Part shown: positions 27,645 to 36,455 of the stretch, one piece after another | Layout: each line of letters opens with the position of its first letter | Position numbering within the stretch: position 1 is the first letter of the stretch | Assembly: GCA_910586225.1 (NCBI GenBank) | Contig: CAJUIL010000016.1 | Span: 17,465-81,464 of the forward strand | DNA length: 64,000 bases | Origin: an uncultured Eubacterium sp. | Lineage (GTDB): Bacteria > Bacillota > Clostridia > Lachnospirales > Lachnospiraceae | Direction of reading: 5' to 3' | Position numbers and translations under genes: made by a program | The notes under the pieces: generated by a model | Told to the model about the DNA's origin: nothing | Database searches by the model: none | The model's input: only the letters and a program-made list of their open reading frames with translations

Positions 27645-28016
27645 TTAATTCATCGTAGCCAGTAACGCGCCTGATTCCACCGTATCGCCAACCGCTACCT
27701 CTATGCTTGCTACGGTACCGTCCTGCGGTGCAACAACCGGAGTCTCCATCTTCATGATCTCCAGCACAAGGATTGTATCACCCTTTTTCACCTGTTTGCC
27801 AACAGCAGATTCCAGCTTGAATACCTTGCCTGCCGCGCCTGCCTCGATCTTAATGCTGCCTGCCGCGCCGGACGCCTTTGGAGCTGCCGCCGGAGCCGGA
27901 GCTTTCGCCGCTGCTCTCGGAGCCGCTGCCGCCATCGGAGCAGACTGGGATGCACCTGTTTCTTCTACGGTAACGTCATAAACATTTCCATTTACGGTGA
28001 TTGTATAGCTTTTCAT
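27645..28016 (-). CDS. Biotin carrier protein of the decarboxylase complex
   Basis: Carrier of 123 residues with an N-terminal beta hairpin (MKSYTITVNGNVYDVTVEE), an Ala/Pro-rich flexible linker (about 30-55) and a C-terminal biotinyl domain (about 55-123). The biotinylated lysine lies in VLEIMKMETPV. The partner carboxyltransferases are the upstream 28818 gene and the downstream oadA. TAGGAGG precedes the start. Confidence 0.95.
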   Translation of the reverse strand: MKSYTITVNGNVYDVTVEETGASQSAPMAAAAPRAAAKAPAPAAAPKASGAAGSIKIEAGAAGKVFKLESAVGKQVKKGDTILVLEIMKMETPVVAPQDGTVASIEVAVGDTVESGALLATMN

Positions 28017-28064
28017 TTTATTTCCTCCTAATATTCTATTTATATATATCTTGCTTCACATCAT

Positions 28065-28799
28065 TTATTTTCTTCTCTTGATCGACCGTACGACAAAGCC
28101 GTCCGCTGCCAGCGTCCCTTCGGATGCCGCGATAGCCGCCGCAATAACCGCGATCAGCTCTGCATCGTCCTGCTGCGGCTCTTCTACCTGTACCACAGGC
28201 GCGGAAGAGACTGCCGGAACCGGCGCTGGTTCTGGTGCATTTTTCGCCCTTGCCTTTTCCTCCAGATATGGGATCACCTTAAAGCCGTAAATAACAAGGC
28301 TGATCAGGATCAGGATCATAAATACCGTTCCAAGGCCCATCAGCGTATTCATTGCCGCCTTCTGCATTTTTTCGCCAAGGGAATAATTTTCATCCAGCGT
28401 CACACTTGTAATCTGCATATCCAGATAATTGTACACACAGGTCAGTGTTAAGTCACGCCCTTTAAAATCCATCAGCTGCGCCGTCGTCAGCGTTTTGCCG
28501 GATTTTTCAACCGTCATCTCGCCCAGCTTTACAAATTCACCGACATCTGCTTTGATTTCCTTCCACTGTTTCATCAGTCCTACGATAATCGTATCGCCAT
28601 ACTGCTCGTAGTATGCAATCCCTTCGTCAATCTGCGCGTCTGTAAATTCCGGAAGGCTCTGGGCAAGGTTCTCGCTCGTGGCCTTAAGCTCGTCGTAAGA
28701 CTTGCCGTTATAATCCATCCTTTTCGGATCCTCCCCGCAGGCAGCCAGGCCAAGCAAAAGCATACACAGACTGACGATCAGACATAATTTTTTCTTCAT
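28065..28799 (-). CDS. OadG/gamma-family decarboxylase subunit with a lipoprotein-like N-terminus
   Basis: Accessory membrane subunit of the Na+ pump. The C-terminal half is OadG-like: one transmembrane helix (about residues 148-170, GTVFMILILISLVIYGFKVI), a Pro-rich linker and an end containing LIAVIAAAIAASEG. The N-terminal 140 residues form an extracellular domain led by a signal peptide with a lipobox (LGLAACG, Cys 21). That extension is far longer than in classical gamma subunits (about 80-120 residues). The domain resembles small secreted folding domains seen in clostridial OadG proteins, but its role is unknown. Confidence 0.85.
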   Translation of the reverse strand: MKKKLCLIVSLCMLLLGLAACGEDPKRMDYNGKSYDELKATSENLAQSLPEFTDAQIDEGIAYYEQYGDTIIVGLMKQWKEIKADVGEFVKLGEMTVEKSGKTLTTAQLMDFKGRDLTLTCVYNYLDMQITSVTLDENYSLGEKMQKAAMNTLMGLGTVFMILILISLVIYGFKVIPYLEEKARAKNAPEPAPVPAVSSAPVVQVEEPQQDDAELIAVIAAAIAASEGTLAADGFVVRSIKRRK

Positions 28800-28817
28800 A
28801 TACTATCCGTCACCTTT

Positions 28818-30254
28818 CTACTTTGTACCATGTTTCTTATTCGGCTGGTCCACGCGTTTTGTATACAGCATCTCAACGGCCGCGATCAAATATTTTCTCG
28901 TTTCCGGATAATCAATGATACGGTCTACATAACCATGGGCTGCAGCTGCCTTTACGCTGCCCTGCAGCGCTTCGTATTCCGCCGCCTTTTGCTCAATTAC
29001 CGAAGCAGGCTCGTTTGCGTACATAATCTTAGCCGCAAGCTTTGCATCCATCATACCCGTGCTTGCATCCGGCCATGCATATACAAGATCTGCGCCGAGC
29101 GACTTGGAGTTCATCACCGTATAAGCGCTTCCGTAAGCCTTGTCCATGATCAGATTGATCTTCGGCACGGTTGCGTTTGCAAACGCGCTTGTCAGCCGTC
29201 CGAGCGACTTTGCAAGATTTTTCTCAGAGCACATCGTCGCGCGCAGGCCCTTTGCGTTGGTAAGCGTGATGACCGGAATGTCAAACGCATCGCAGAACGT
29301 AACAAATTCCGCCGCCTTATTGCAGCCCCGTGCAGTCAGTGCAGCGTCAAATTCTTCCGTTTTTTTGCCTTCGGCATCGTAAATTTCGGTACAGTTTGCA
29401 ACTGCGCCGACAGTAATACCATTCAGCTTGATAAATCCTGCGGTCATTTCCTTTGCATAATCCGCCTTCGCCTCGATAAAAATATGATTATCGGAAATCT
29501 CACGCAAAACAAATCTTGGATCACCCTTCATCGTATCCAGGCTTTGGCAAGCGCGGTTCAGATCATCCGCGCATTCATCCGTACAACCGCCCTGCGCATT
29601 ATTCGCAGGCAAAATGCAGATCAGCTGGCGTATCTGGGCCAAAATCTCATCCTCTGTCCCGATCCCGTCAATCGTCCCTGTCTCAGAGCTTTGAAATGCT
29701 GCAGACGACGTATCGCATTTATCTATCCGGTTGCCGTCTATGGCATTCGGAGAGTTGATAAACAGCTTTGCTTTGTCCGCCTGTGCATACGTAAAATCAC
29801 TGAGTGCCGGAACAACCGCAAGCCCGCCGCCGCACGTACCAAATACCGCGCTGATCTGCGGAACCATACCGGACGCCGCTGCCTGCTTCGCATAGATCGT
29901 ACCAAACGCTTCCAATGCATCCACAGATTCCTGCAGGCGGATACCAGCACAATCGATCAGCCCGATCACAGGCGCGCCCATTTTTACTGCCATATCATAA
30001 ACAGCAGCAATTTTTTTCGCGTGCATCTCACCGATCGTACCACCGAGCACCGACGCATCCTGGCTGTAGACAAAGACCAGATTCCCGTCAACCAGACCAT
30101 GTCCGGTAATAACACCGTCGGAAGGAGTATCTGTCTGCGCCAGATTGAAATCAGTGCTTCTTGCAGTAACAAGCGAACCAATTTCCATAAAGCTGTTTTC
30201 ATCGACTAACCTTGCAATACGCTGCATTGCAGAGTTATCACTACCATTACTCAT
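28818..30254 (-). CDS. Acyl-CoA carboxyltransferase subunit (methylmalonyl-CoA decarboxylase alpha type)
   Basis: Carboxyltransferase of the acyl-CoA type (crotonase-like fold, two halves). Visible features are GVITGHGLVDGNLVFVYSQD, GGTIGEMHAKKI, GLIDCAGIRLQE and FGTCGGGLAVVPAL (first oxyanion hole), and in the second half ITLTNAKGLRATM and MDKAYGSAYTVMNSKSLGA (second oxyanion hole). At 478 residues it is somewhat shorter than methylmalonyl- or propionyl-CoA family subunits (about 510-520), so the acyl substrate is uncertain. GGAGGG lies 8 bases before the start. It is the first gene of the five-gene operon. Confidence 0.88.
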   Translation of the reverse strand: MSNGSDNSAMQRIARLVDENSFMEIGSLVTARSTDFNLAQTDTPSDGVITGHGLVDGNLVFVYSQDASVLGGTIGEMHAKKIAAVYDMAVKMGAPVIGLIDCAGIRLQESVDALEAFGTIYAKQAAASGMVPQISAVFGTCGGGLAVVPALSDFTYAQADKAKLFINSPNAIDGNRIDKCDTSSAAFQSSETGTIDGIGTEDEILAQIRQLICILPANNAQGGCTDECADDLNRACQSLDTMKGDPRFVLREISDNHIFIEAKADYAKEMTAGFIKLNGITVGAVANCTEIYDAEGKKTEEFDAALTARGCNKAAEFVTFCDAFDIPVITLTNAKGLRATMCSEKNLAKSLGRLTSAFANATVPKINLIMDKAYGSAYTVMNSKSLGADLVYAWPDASTGMMDAKLAAKIMYANEPASVIEQKAAEYEALQGSVKAAAAHGYVDRIIDYPETRKYLIAAVEMLYTKRVDQPNKKHGTK

Positions 30255-30298
30255 TCTTTAGCCCTCCATCTATTTTGAAACTTTTCAAAAATTTCGTC

Positions 30299-30326
30299 AG
30301 TATAATAGTAACGCTTTTTATCTCAA
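30299..30326 (-). promoter_or_regulatory. Probable promoter of the Na+ decarboxylase operon
   Basis: On the minus strand TTGAGA and TATACT are separated by 16 bases, about 45 bases upstream of the first gene. Confidence 0.5.
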
Positions 30327-30444
30327 TATTCAATAGAATTTTGTTAAAATTTTCATACGTGGTATTTTTACCGCAGCCCTTCTCCGGCAATCCGTACCTC
30401 CTTACCGCGGAAAACAAGCCCGTAGATACGTATCTGCCCTTTTT

Positions 30445-32070
30445 TTATGCCGCGTGCCATAAGCTCTGTATCATACCTTTTGTCCCGTATCTGCCCAATG
30501 CCTGCTGCAGCGCATTTTGCACCGCAGCCTCCCCACCAGCCCTGTCTACTGCTTTAAACTCCAGGATCATCGCAGGCTCTTTCTTCGCAAACGGCTCCAG
30601 CATCACATCATACCTGCCATCGCCGCTCTCCCTGTTTGAAGTGATCCGGTAGCGGTCCGCAAGCTGAACGACCAGTCCAAGCACAAACCCATGATAAAAG
30701 CCTTCCGCCTGAGCTTCTCCTCCAACATCAAAAAAACTGAACGTTTTGCTGGAAATCTGGTTGATACTGGTATTCATCCGCTCCCCATCATCTTCTAATA
30801 ACGCTTTTACAAACTGCTGGTACTGCGGACTTACAACGGAAAACCAACGGCGTACAAGAGCCGCAAACATCCAGCGCACCTCACCGTTGGTCAGCGCGAG
30901 CCGGTATTTCATCTCTCCGAAAAACTGATGCAAAAACGCAGAGCTGTCCACAGCTACAATCTTTAGATAGCCGCTGGCAAGCAAAAAGCTCCAAACCGCT
31001 TCCTGGCTGTCCTCCAGCTCATCAAATACAATCTCCTCATTGATCACAGCTTCGATCGTACCTGCCTGCAGCAGCACTTCAAAGTCCGCCTTAATATCCC
31101 GGTTTCCATGCTGCAGCAGCTCACCAACGATCTTGTTGGAGCTTGTATTTACCCAAAATGGAGCGATCTTTCTTTCAGAAAGAAAGCTTAAAACAGACCA
31201 AGGATTATAAATACCGTCGCAGCTTCCGAACCGAAAGCCATTATACCAGTCTTTTACTGCCTCTTTCTGAGACAATAGGCCATATTCCTCCAAAGCGTTA
31301 GAAACCTCTTCTTCTGTAAAGCCAAATGCATCGGCATACAGATCCGAAGCCACTGTTACCACTTTCAGATTGTTAAGATCTGAAAAAACAGATTCCTTGC
31401 TAACCCTTGTGATTCCCGTCATTATCGCGCGTTCCATATAGGGATTTGTCTTAAATGTCAGATTCCATAAGCTTCTTGCAAACGAAACGAGCTCTTCCCA
31501 AAATCCTGTCAAATAAGCTTCCTGCATCGGCGTATCATACTCGTCCAATAAAATAATCGTTTTCTTTCCATAATAATGCGACAAATACCTGGAAAGCTGG
31601 TGTAAGGCAGCAGCGGCGGTCACTTCATCCATATCCGCTGTTATGCTCTGGAAATAGTCTTTGTCCGCTTTTGTCAGTACCCCGCTGTCTAATAAATAAC
31701 TGTGGTCCGCATACAGATTTACAAATATCTGGTTCATTCTTTTTCTTGTATTTTCGTAATTATGCTCCTTGATGGAAGCAAAGCTGATACTGATAACCGG
31801 ATAAGTCCCCTGGAGCTTTTGGTATTTTTCGTCTTTCCAGATTTTCAGTCCTTGGAACAGTTCACTACTTTGCACGCCGTTTACTGCAAAAAACTGCTCC
31901 AGCATACTCATGCCAAGCGTCTTTCCAAAACGTCTTGGACGGGTAATCAGCGTTACTTTATCCCCCTTCTCCCACCATTCCCTGATCCATGCTGTTTTAT
32001 CTACATAAAAATAATTTCCTCTTATCACCTCATCAAACCGATCCAGTCCAATCGCTACTGTTTTTGCCAT
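30445..32070 (-). CDS. AAA-ATPase-like / PD-(D/E)XK nuclease domain protein
   Basis: Protein of 541 residues in the widespread AAA-ATPase_like (PF09820-type) family. The N-terminus carries YFVDKT-type and Walker A-like segments (NYFYVDKTAWIREW, LITRPRRFGKTLGMSML) and a Walker B TIILLDEYDTPMQEAY near residue 175. The C-terminus has a PD-(D/E)XK nuclease-like core (YDVMLEPFAKKEPAMILEFKA). GGGGAGGTGGC precedes the ATG. Function is not established; members occur in large, variable paralogous sets in gut Firmicutes and Bacteroidetes. It is a lone gene between two operons. Confidence 0.85.
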   Translation of the reverse strand: MAKTVAIGLDRFDEVIRGNYFYVDKTAWIREWWEKGDKVTLITRPRRFGKTLGMSMLEQFFAVNGVQSSELFQGLKIWKDEKYQKLQGTYPVISISFASIKEHNYENTRKRMNQIFVNLYADHSYLLDSGVLTKADKDYFQSITADMDEVTAAAALHQLSRYLSHYYGKKTIILLDEYDTPMQEAYLTGFWEELVSFARSLWNLTFKTNPYMERAIMTGITRVSKESVFSDLNNLKVVTVASDLYADAFGFTEEEVSNALEEYGLLSQKEAVKDWYNGFRFGSCDGIYNPWSVLSFLSERKIAPFWVNTSSNKIVGELLQHGNRDIKADFEVLLQAGTIEAVINEEIVFDELEDSQEAVWSFLLASGYLKIVAVDSSAFLHQFFGEMKYRLALTNGEVRWMFAALVRRWFSVVSPQYQQFVKALLEDDGERMNTSINQISSKTFSFFDVGGEAQAEGFYHGFVLGLVVQLADRYRITSNRESGDGRYDVMLEPFAKKEPAMILEFKAVDRAGGEAAVQNALQQALGRYGTKGMIQSLWHAA

Positions 32071-32140
32071 ATGCCACCTCCCCGCACTCCATTAAATCAG
32101 TATACAAAATGTAAAATCAAAACGCAACCCATAAAAAAAC

Positions 32141-32173
32141 ACACCTGCGCCGCACAAGTGTCAGAACAGGTGT
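32141..32173 (-). terminator. Terminator after the intact D,D-carboxypeptidase gene
   Basis: ACACCTG and CAGGTGT pair across a loop that contains further self-complementary bases; on the minus strand the stem is followed by seven T residues. It begins 10 bases past the stop at 32183. Confidence 0.7.
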
Positions 32174-32182
32174 ATTTTCTGT

Positions 32183-33463
32183 CTAAAAATAGGGATAAAA
32201 ATATCTGGACCAAACGAGCATAAAATACCACCGCAGCGACCGCTTTTGTATATCCTGCGCGGCCAGCACCGGCATCTGGGCAGCCAGCTCTCCATTAATA
32301 TAATAATTGAGCGAACCAACCTTCGTTCCCTTTTTCACAGGCGCCTGCAGCTGCTTTGGCAGCTGGACGCGCACCTGCACCGCATCGGATTCTGACAAAA
32401 GGGTATGCAGCGCTTCCTGCTGTACCGTTAGCTGCAGCTGCATTTTCGTTTTCAGCAGGCGGTCCTTTCCTGCGCCATTTTCGACCGGAATAGGCCCTGG
32501 CACATAGTCATAATTTGTAATGTCCTTTTGCTCATAATGGTCTATGCCATACTGGAACAGCTTTCTGGCGTCCTTCCATTTATAGGTTTTATTATTCGGC
32601 CAGCCGCACGCCAGCAGCGCGATAACAAACGTACGCCCCTGGCTTTTTAACGCGCCGACATAGCAGTACCCGGCATTTCCGGTAAATCCGGTCTTTCCAC
32701 TCAGCGCGCCGTCCATCATGTTTAAAAACGCGTTGTGATTGACGCAAGTAAAGCTTCGTGTGCCTGGCTTCACAGTCCCGTCCTTTCCCTGCTCATAATT
32801 TTGAAACGTATGGCTCTGTGTACGCGTGATCTTTAAAAATTCTTCCTTTTTCGGCGACTGCGTAATGCAGTAACGCATGATCCTGGCCAGGTCTGCGGCA
32901 GTTGTGGAATGAATCCTTGTACCGTCAGTGCCGTCGGACTCCGCAACCTGTACCGAAGCGTCCAGGCCATTTGGTGTAATGAAAAAGGTATCCATACAGC
33001 CGATCGCTGCGGCCTTTTCATTCATCATTTTTGCAAAGCCTTCCACTGTGCCGCCGACGTGCTCCGCAATGGCCACTGCCGCGTCGTTGTGGGATTCCAG
33101 CATCAGGGAATACAACAGATCGCTGAGCTTGTAATGCTCGCCATCCCGTATATGAAGCTTTACCTCCGGCATCCTCGCGGCATAGGCCGATACATCCGCA
33201 AGGTCGTCTGTCTGCGCGTTCTCCAGCGTCAGGATGCAGGTCATGATCTTTGTAGTGCTCGCCATTGGCATTGGATTTTCAGCATCCTTTGCAACAAGCA
33301 CACGCCCGGAATCCGCATCCATCAGGACGGCCGAACGGGCATAAAGCTGTCCGGTATCAAATTCCGCCGTCTTTTTTTGCTTGGCCTGCACCGGGACGGA
33401 CAGAGGACACAGGCTTAAAAATGTAACAATTACCGCTGTCAGATAACAGAGTGCTCGCTTCAT
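32183..33463 (-). CDS. D-alanyl-D-alanine carboxypeptidase (DacF/PBP5-like), intact copy
   Basis: Penicillin-binding protein that trims the terminal D-Ala of peptidoglycan stems. A signal peptide (residues 1-27, ending VQA) precedes the S11 peptidase domain: SxxK in MASTTKIMTC (about residue 68), SxN in LESHNDAAVAIAEH (about 130) and KTG in LSGKTGFTGNAG (about 239). A C-terminal beta domain and an amphipathic end (SLRWYFMLVWSRYFYPYF) suggest membrane association. It is the last gene of a unit with scpB and scpA. It is a paralogue of the split carboxypeptidase at 36063/43234. Confidence 0.92.
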   Translation of the reverse strand: MKRALCYLTAVIVTFLSLCPLSVPVQAKQKKTAEFDTGQLYARSAVLMDADSGRVLVAKDAENPMPMASTTKIMTCILTLENAQTDDLADVSAYAARMPEVKLHIRDGEHYKLSDLLYSLMLESHNDAAVAIAEHVGGTVEGFAKMMNEKAAAIGCMDTFFITPNGLDASVQVAESDGTDGTRIHSTTAADLARIMRYCITQSPKKEEFLKITRTQSHTFQNYEQGKDGTVKPGTRSFTCVNHNAFLNMMDGALSGKTGFTGNAGYCYVGALKSQGRTFVIALLACGWPNNKTYKWKDARKLFQYGIDHYEQKDITNYDYVPGPIPVENGAGKDRLLKTKMQLQLTVQQEALHTLLSESDAVQVRVQLPKQLQAPVKKGTKVGSLNYYINGELAAQMPVLAAQDIQKRSLRWYFMLVWSRYFYPYF

Positions 33464-33526
33464 ATTACTGCAATGCTCCGAAACTGTATTTGCTTTTAGT
33501 TTATGCAGATCGGCTAAGCGATATGC

Positions 33527-34096
33527 CTACACCTTCATCCGTATCTCCAACTCCTCCTCCGCTTCATGCCGGAACTCCTCCACCTGCTCCGGCTGCGGCT
33601 GCGGCAGCTCATCGATAGAATTTACACCGAAGCTGCGCAAAAACTCCTCGGTCGTCCCGAACAAAAGCGGCCGCCCTGGTACATCCAGACGCCCGATCTC
33701 ACAGACAAGGTTATATTCCACCAGCTTATTGACCGCGTGCCCGCTGGAAACGCCGCGGATCTTTTCAATCTCCATGCGGGTAACCGGCTGCTTGTAGGCG
33801 ATGATCGACAATGTTTCCAGCAGCACGTCCGTAAGCACTTGCTTTTTCGGCTGGCGGGCAATTTTGATCAGATATTCATACATCTGCTTTTTTGTACACA
33901 TCTGGTATGCACCCTCCAGCTCAATGATCTGAATACCGCGATCCTGTTTTTCATACTCCGCCATCATCGCAAGGATGATCTCCTTTGTTTCATCAGTGCC
34001 AAGCTCCAGCACGTCTGCCAGCTTTTCCAGCGGTACGGATTCTCCCATCGTAAATAAGATCGCTTCTATAACTGCGGCAGCCCCGTTTCGCTCCAT
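33527..34096 (-). CDS. scpB: Segregation and condensation protein B
   Basis: Winged-helix partner of ScpA and Smc in chromosome condensation. The 189 residues show the ScpB pattern: IEAILFTMGESVPLEKLADV, then LSIIAYKQPVTRMEIEKIRG and GRPLLFGTTEEFLRSFGV, followed by a charged C-terminus. It lies 45 bases after scpA. Confidence 0.95.
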   Translation of the reverse strand: MERNGAAAVIEAILFTMGESVPLEKLADVLELGTDETKEIILAMMAEYEKQDRGIQIIELEGAYQMCTKKQMYEYLIKIARQPKKQVLTDVLLETLSIIAYKQPVTRMEIEKIRGVSSGHAVNKLVEYNLVCEIGRLDVPGRPLLFGTTEEFLRSFGVNSIDELPQPQPEQVEEFRHEAEEELEIRMKV

Positions 34097-34141
34097 AAAT
34101 TCTCACCATTCCTTTTTAACGGACCATGCAAACGCCGTATG

Positions 34142-34894
34142 CTAGGCCGCCGCAATCCGTGATGTAATATTAATGTCGTCAAATGCCTGCTTTTGAAAGA
34201 TTTCTATTTTCCCGGTTTTCATCAGCTCCAAAATCGCCAGAAACGTCACAATAACCTGTACTTTACTGGACTGGCGCTCCAAAAGCCCCCGGAAGCTGAA
34301 CTGTCTGTGCGACGCTGCATACTGTTCTAAAACAACTACTTTTTCCTCCAGGGAAATCTCTTCCTTTTCGATACGTCCGAACCGGGAACGTACCGGATCC
34401 AATTTATCGATCTGCCGCTTCATAACGGATTCAAACACAGCGTTCAGCTTTTGCAGCGTCAGACCATCCAGCAGCTCGTCCATATCCAGAGGCGGCACAT
34501 AACCCGATACCTCGTCTGGAATCGTCGGTGCCTTATACATCACACGGTCCGCATCTAACTGGCGGTCTTTCAGATCATAAGAAATGCTCTTATACAGCTT
34601 GTACTCTAAAAGCTGCTGTACCAGCTCCGCGCGCGGGTCAACCTCGTCTTCCTCCTCTGTCGCCTTTTTCGGTAACAGCATTTTTGCCTTAATGTCGATC
34701 AAGGTCGCCGCCATCACCATAAATTCACTCATGATATCCAAGTCCTGCCGTTCCATTTCACGGATATATTCCATATATTGATTCGTAATTTCCACGATCG
34801 GGATATCATAAATATTCACCTTGTTTTTTTCCAGTAGGTGCAGCAGCAGATCCAATGGCCCTTCAAAGGTCTCCAATTTAACTGTCAGTTCCAT
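34142..34894 (-). CDS. scpA: Segregation and condensation protein A
   Basis: Kleisin subunit of the Smc-ScpAB condensin. The N-terminus LETFEGPLDLLLHLLEKNKV is diagnostic, followed by VEITNQYMEYIREM and an acidic linker. The C-terminal winged helix contains VTFLAILELMKTGKIEIFQ. Start ATG 34894 (MELTVKLE) has GGGGGAA just upstream and is preferred to the ATG four codons earlier. Length 250. Confidence 0.95.
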   Translation of the reverse strand: MELTVKLETFEGPLDLLLHLLEKNKVNIYDIPIVEITNQYMEYIREMERQDLDIMSEFMVMAATLIDIKAKMLLPKKATEEEDEVDPRAELVQQLLEYKLYKSISYDLKDRQLDADRVMYKAPTIPDEVSGYVPPLDMDELLDGLTLQKLNAVFESVMKRQIDKLDPVRSRFGRIEKEEISLEEKVVVLEQYAASHRQFSFRGLLERQSSKVQVIVTFLAILELMKTGKIEIFQKQAFDDINITSRIAAA

Positions 34895-34930
34895 AAATTC
34901 CCCCATGCCTGCGCGGCGGCCGCTATAAGC

Positions 34931-35800
34931 TCACCCTGCCGCAGCTGTTTTCACTGTAATGACCACCAGCTCCGCGCGGTTGCAGATCCGGATATGGAAC
35001 GTATGCGTACCAAGTCCGCGGCTGATGTATAGTTTCCTGCCGTCTATGCGAAATTCTCCCGCATCATATTTCGGAAACGGTACAAACTGCGGTGATATGA
35101 CGCTGCCCAGTCCCGGAATGCATACAAGCCCGCCATGATTATGCCCGCACACAGTCATATCCGCGCCCCAGGCTGCATACTGCTCAGCAAATGCCGGATG
35201 GTGCGCAAGCAATATCTGAAAGCGCTCCTTAGATGCCGCACCCAGCCGACAGCGCAGCGCATCCTGCTCCAGATACGGCTTCCTGCCTTTTTTATAGCAC
35301 GACAACGGAAGCTCCAGACCACTGACGCACAGTTTGGTGTCACAAACCGAAATCTCACAGCTTTTGTTGTTTAAGATCCTCACACCGGCCTGCTCCAGCT
35401 GCCTGCAGTACTGTCCATAAGCGATACAGCTTTCCGAGCCTGGCAGCTGCGCCTTGCTTTCATGATTCCCATTGCAAAAAACAACCGGCACAGAAAGCGC
35501 GCAAAGCTTCCTTACAAAATCCAGCGCGATCCCGTACTTTTCTGTCTTAGAAGTAACGATCAGATCACCTGGGATCAGGATCAGGTCCGGTGAGGCAGCC
35601 TGTACAGCTTCCAGCAGCGGCTTGTTATCCGTACCATACGTAAAGGAATGCAGGTCAGAAATGACAACGATCTTTATTTCCCCGCGCACCTTGTCTGAGC
35701 GCATTTCATAACGTGTGATCCGAAATTTTTTTAATTCCTGGCGCTGCCAGAACAAGTAGATCATTACGATAACGATAATTATACCAATTAATACATCCAT
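34931..35800 (-). CDS. Membrane-anchored metallophosphoesterase
   Basis: Calcineurin-like phosphoesterase of 289 residues with one N-terminal membrane helix (about 3-18). The metal-binding motifs appear in order: ISDLHSF (about 47), PGDLIVT (about 77), CNGNHESK (about 109), LLAHHPAF (about 199) and CGHNHGG (about 220). The last is GHNH rather than GHTH. Start ATG 35800 follows AAAAAGG; an in-frame TTG lies six codons earlier. The substrate is unknown; membrane-attached members of this family can act on lipid-linked pyrophosphates. It is the first gene before scpA. Confidence 0.85.
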   Translation of the reverse strand: MDVLIGIIIVIVMIYLFWQRQELKKFRITRYEMRSDKVRGEIKIVVISDLHSFTYGTDNKPLLEAVQAASPDLILIPGDLIVTSKTEKYGIALDFVRKLCALSVPVVFCNGNHESKAQLPGSESCIAYGQYCRQLEQAGVRILNNKSCEISVCDTKLCVSGLELPLSCYKKGRKPYLEQDALRCRLGAASKERFQILLAHHPAFAEQYAAWGADMTVCGHNHGGLVCIPGLGSVISPQFVPFPKYDAGEFRIDGRKLYISRGLGTHTFHIRICNRAELVVITVKTAAAG

Positions 35801-35831
35801 ATTCAAACCTTTTTCCAAAAAATTATTTCCT

Positions 35832-35987
35832 TGTTACTCCCTGTCGTAACAGTTCAGACAAGCTGACCTGTTACCTGCAAAAATCCATGGAAAATCGCTT
35901 CGCGATGGGATTTTTGCACTCCTGAATCATGTTCTTACGGTCTTTGCAGCAGGGTGCAAAGACCTGACGGAACTGTTACTCCCTGTC
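35832..35987. repeat. Hairpin-rich dispersed repeat, copy 1
   Basis: TGTTACTCCCTGTC occurs at both ends, and GTAACAGTTC (35846) and GAACTGTTAC (35970) form long-range inverted arms. Inside are two further hairpins: AAAAATCC to GGATTTTT enclosing ATCGC/GCGAT, and a perfect 10-bp stem GGTCTTTGCA/TGCAAAGACC (about 35939-35964). The segment from CTGAATCAT to GAACTG recurs at 61831-61889 with few changes. It lies between the metallophosphoesterase gene and the split carboxypeptidase gene. Confidence 0.7.
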
Positions 35988-36062
35988 CGAATGTCGGCAA
36001 AGCAGTCATATTTTTTGCAAAGTCCGACTAAATTATAAAAAAGCATTTTCGGGTACGCAAAT

Positions 36063-36455
36063 ATGAAGCGTTTTTTGACAGCCTGCCTGGCACTGATCCT
36101 GGCTGTATGTACAGCCTGCCCTTCCCACGCAAAAAAGAAGTCCGAACCTTCTTTGCCATCCTTAACGATTTCCGCGCCCAGCGTCCTTTTGATGGAGGCT
36201 GAAACCGGAACGATCCTTTACCAGAAAAAAGAACATACCGCGCGTCCGCCTGCCAGCGTGACCAAAATCATGACACTCTGTCTGATTTTTGACGCGATCG
36301 AAAAAAATCAGATCGCCCTGACCGACGAAGTCACCGTCTCGGAGCACGCCGCAAGCATGGGCGGCTCACAGGTGTTTCTAGAAGCCGGAGAAGTACAGAC
36401 CGTAGAAACTCTGATCAAATGCATCAGCATCGCCAGCGCTAACGACGCCTGTGTG
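36063..36455 (+). pseudogene. D-alanyl-D-alanine carboxypeptidase, 5' part, interrupted by the element
   Basis: Residues 1-131 of a DacF/PBP5-like carboxypeptidase: signal peptide (1-23, ending SHA), SxxK in PPASVTKIMT (about 65) and SxN in SIASANDACV (about 125). At codon 131 the reading enters element sequence and stops after 25 unrelated residues (36533). The remaining 262 codons lie at 43234-44022. Joining the two at the shared CCTGTGTG gives ANDACV-AMAEF in frame and a protein of 393 residues. As integrated, the gene lacks the KTG motif and cannot be active. No strong ribosome site or promoter was clear before the ATG. Confidence 0.92.

Noticed and set aside
28830..30209. Long plus-strand frame of 459 codons
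   Set aside because: Antisense to the acyl-CoA carboxyltransferase, which has clear family motifs and a ribosome site.
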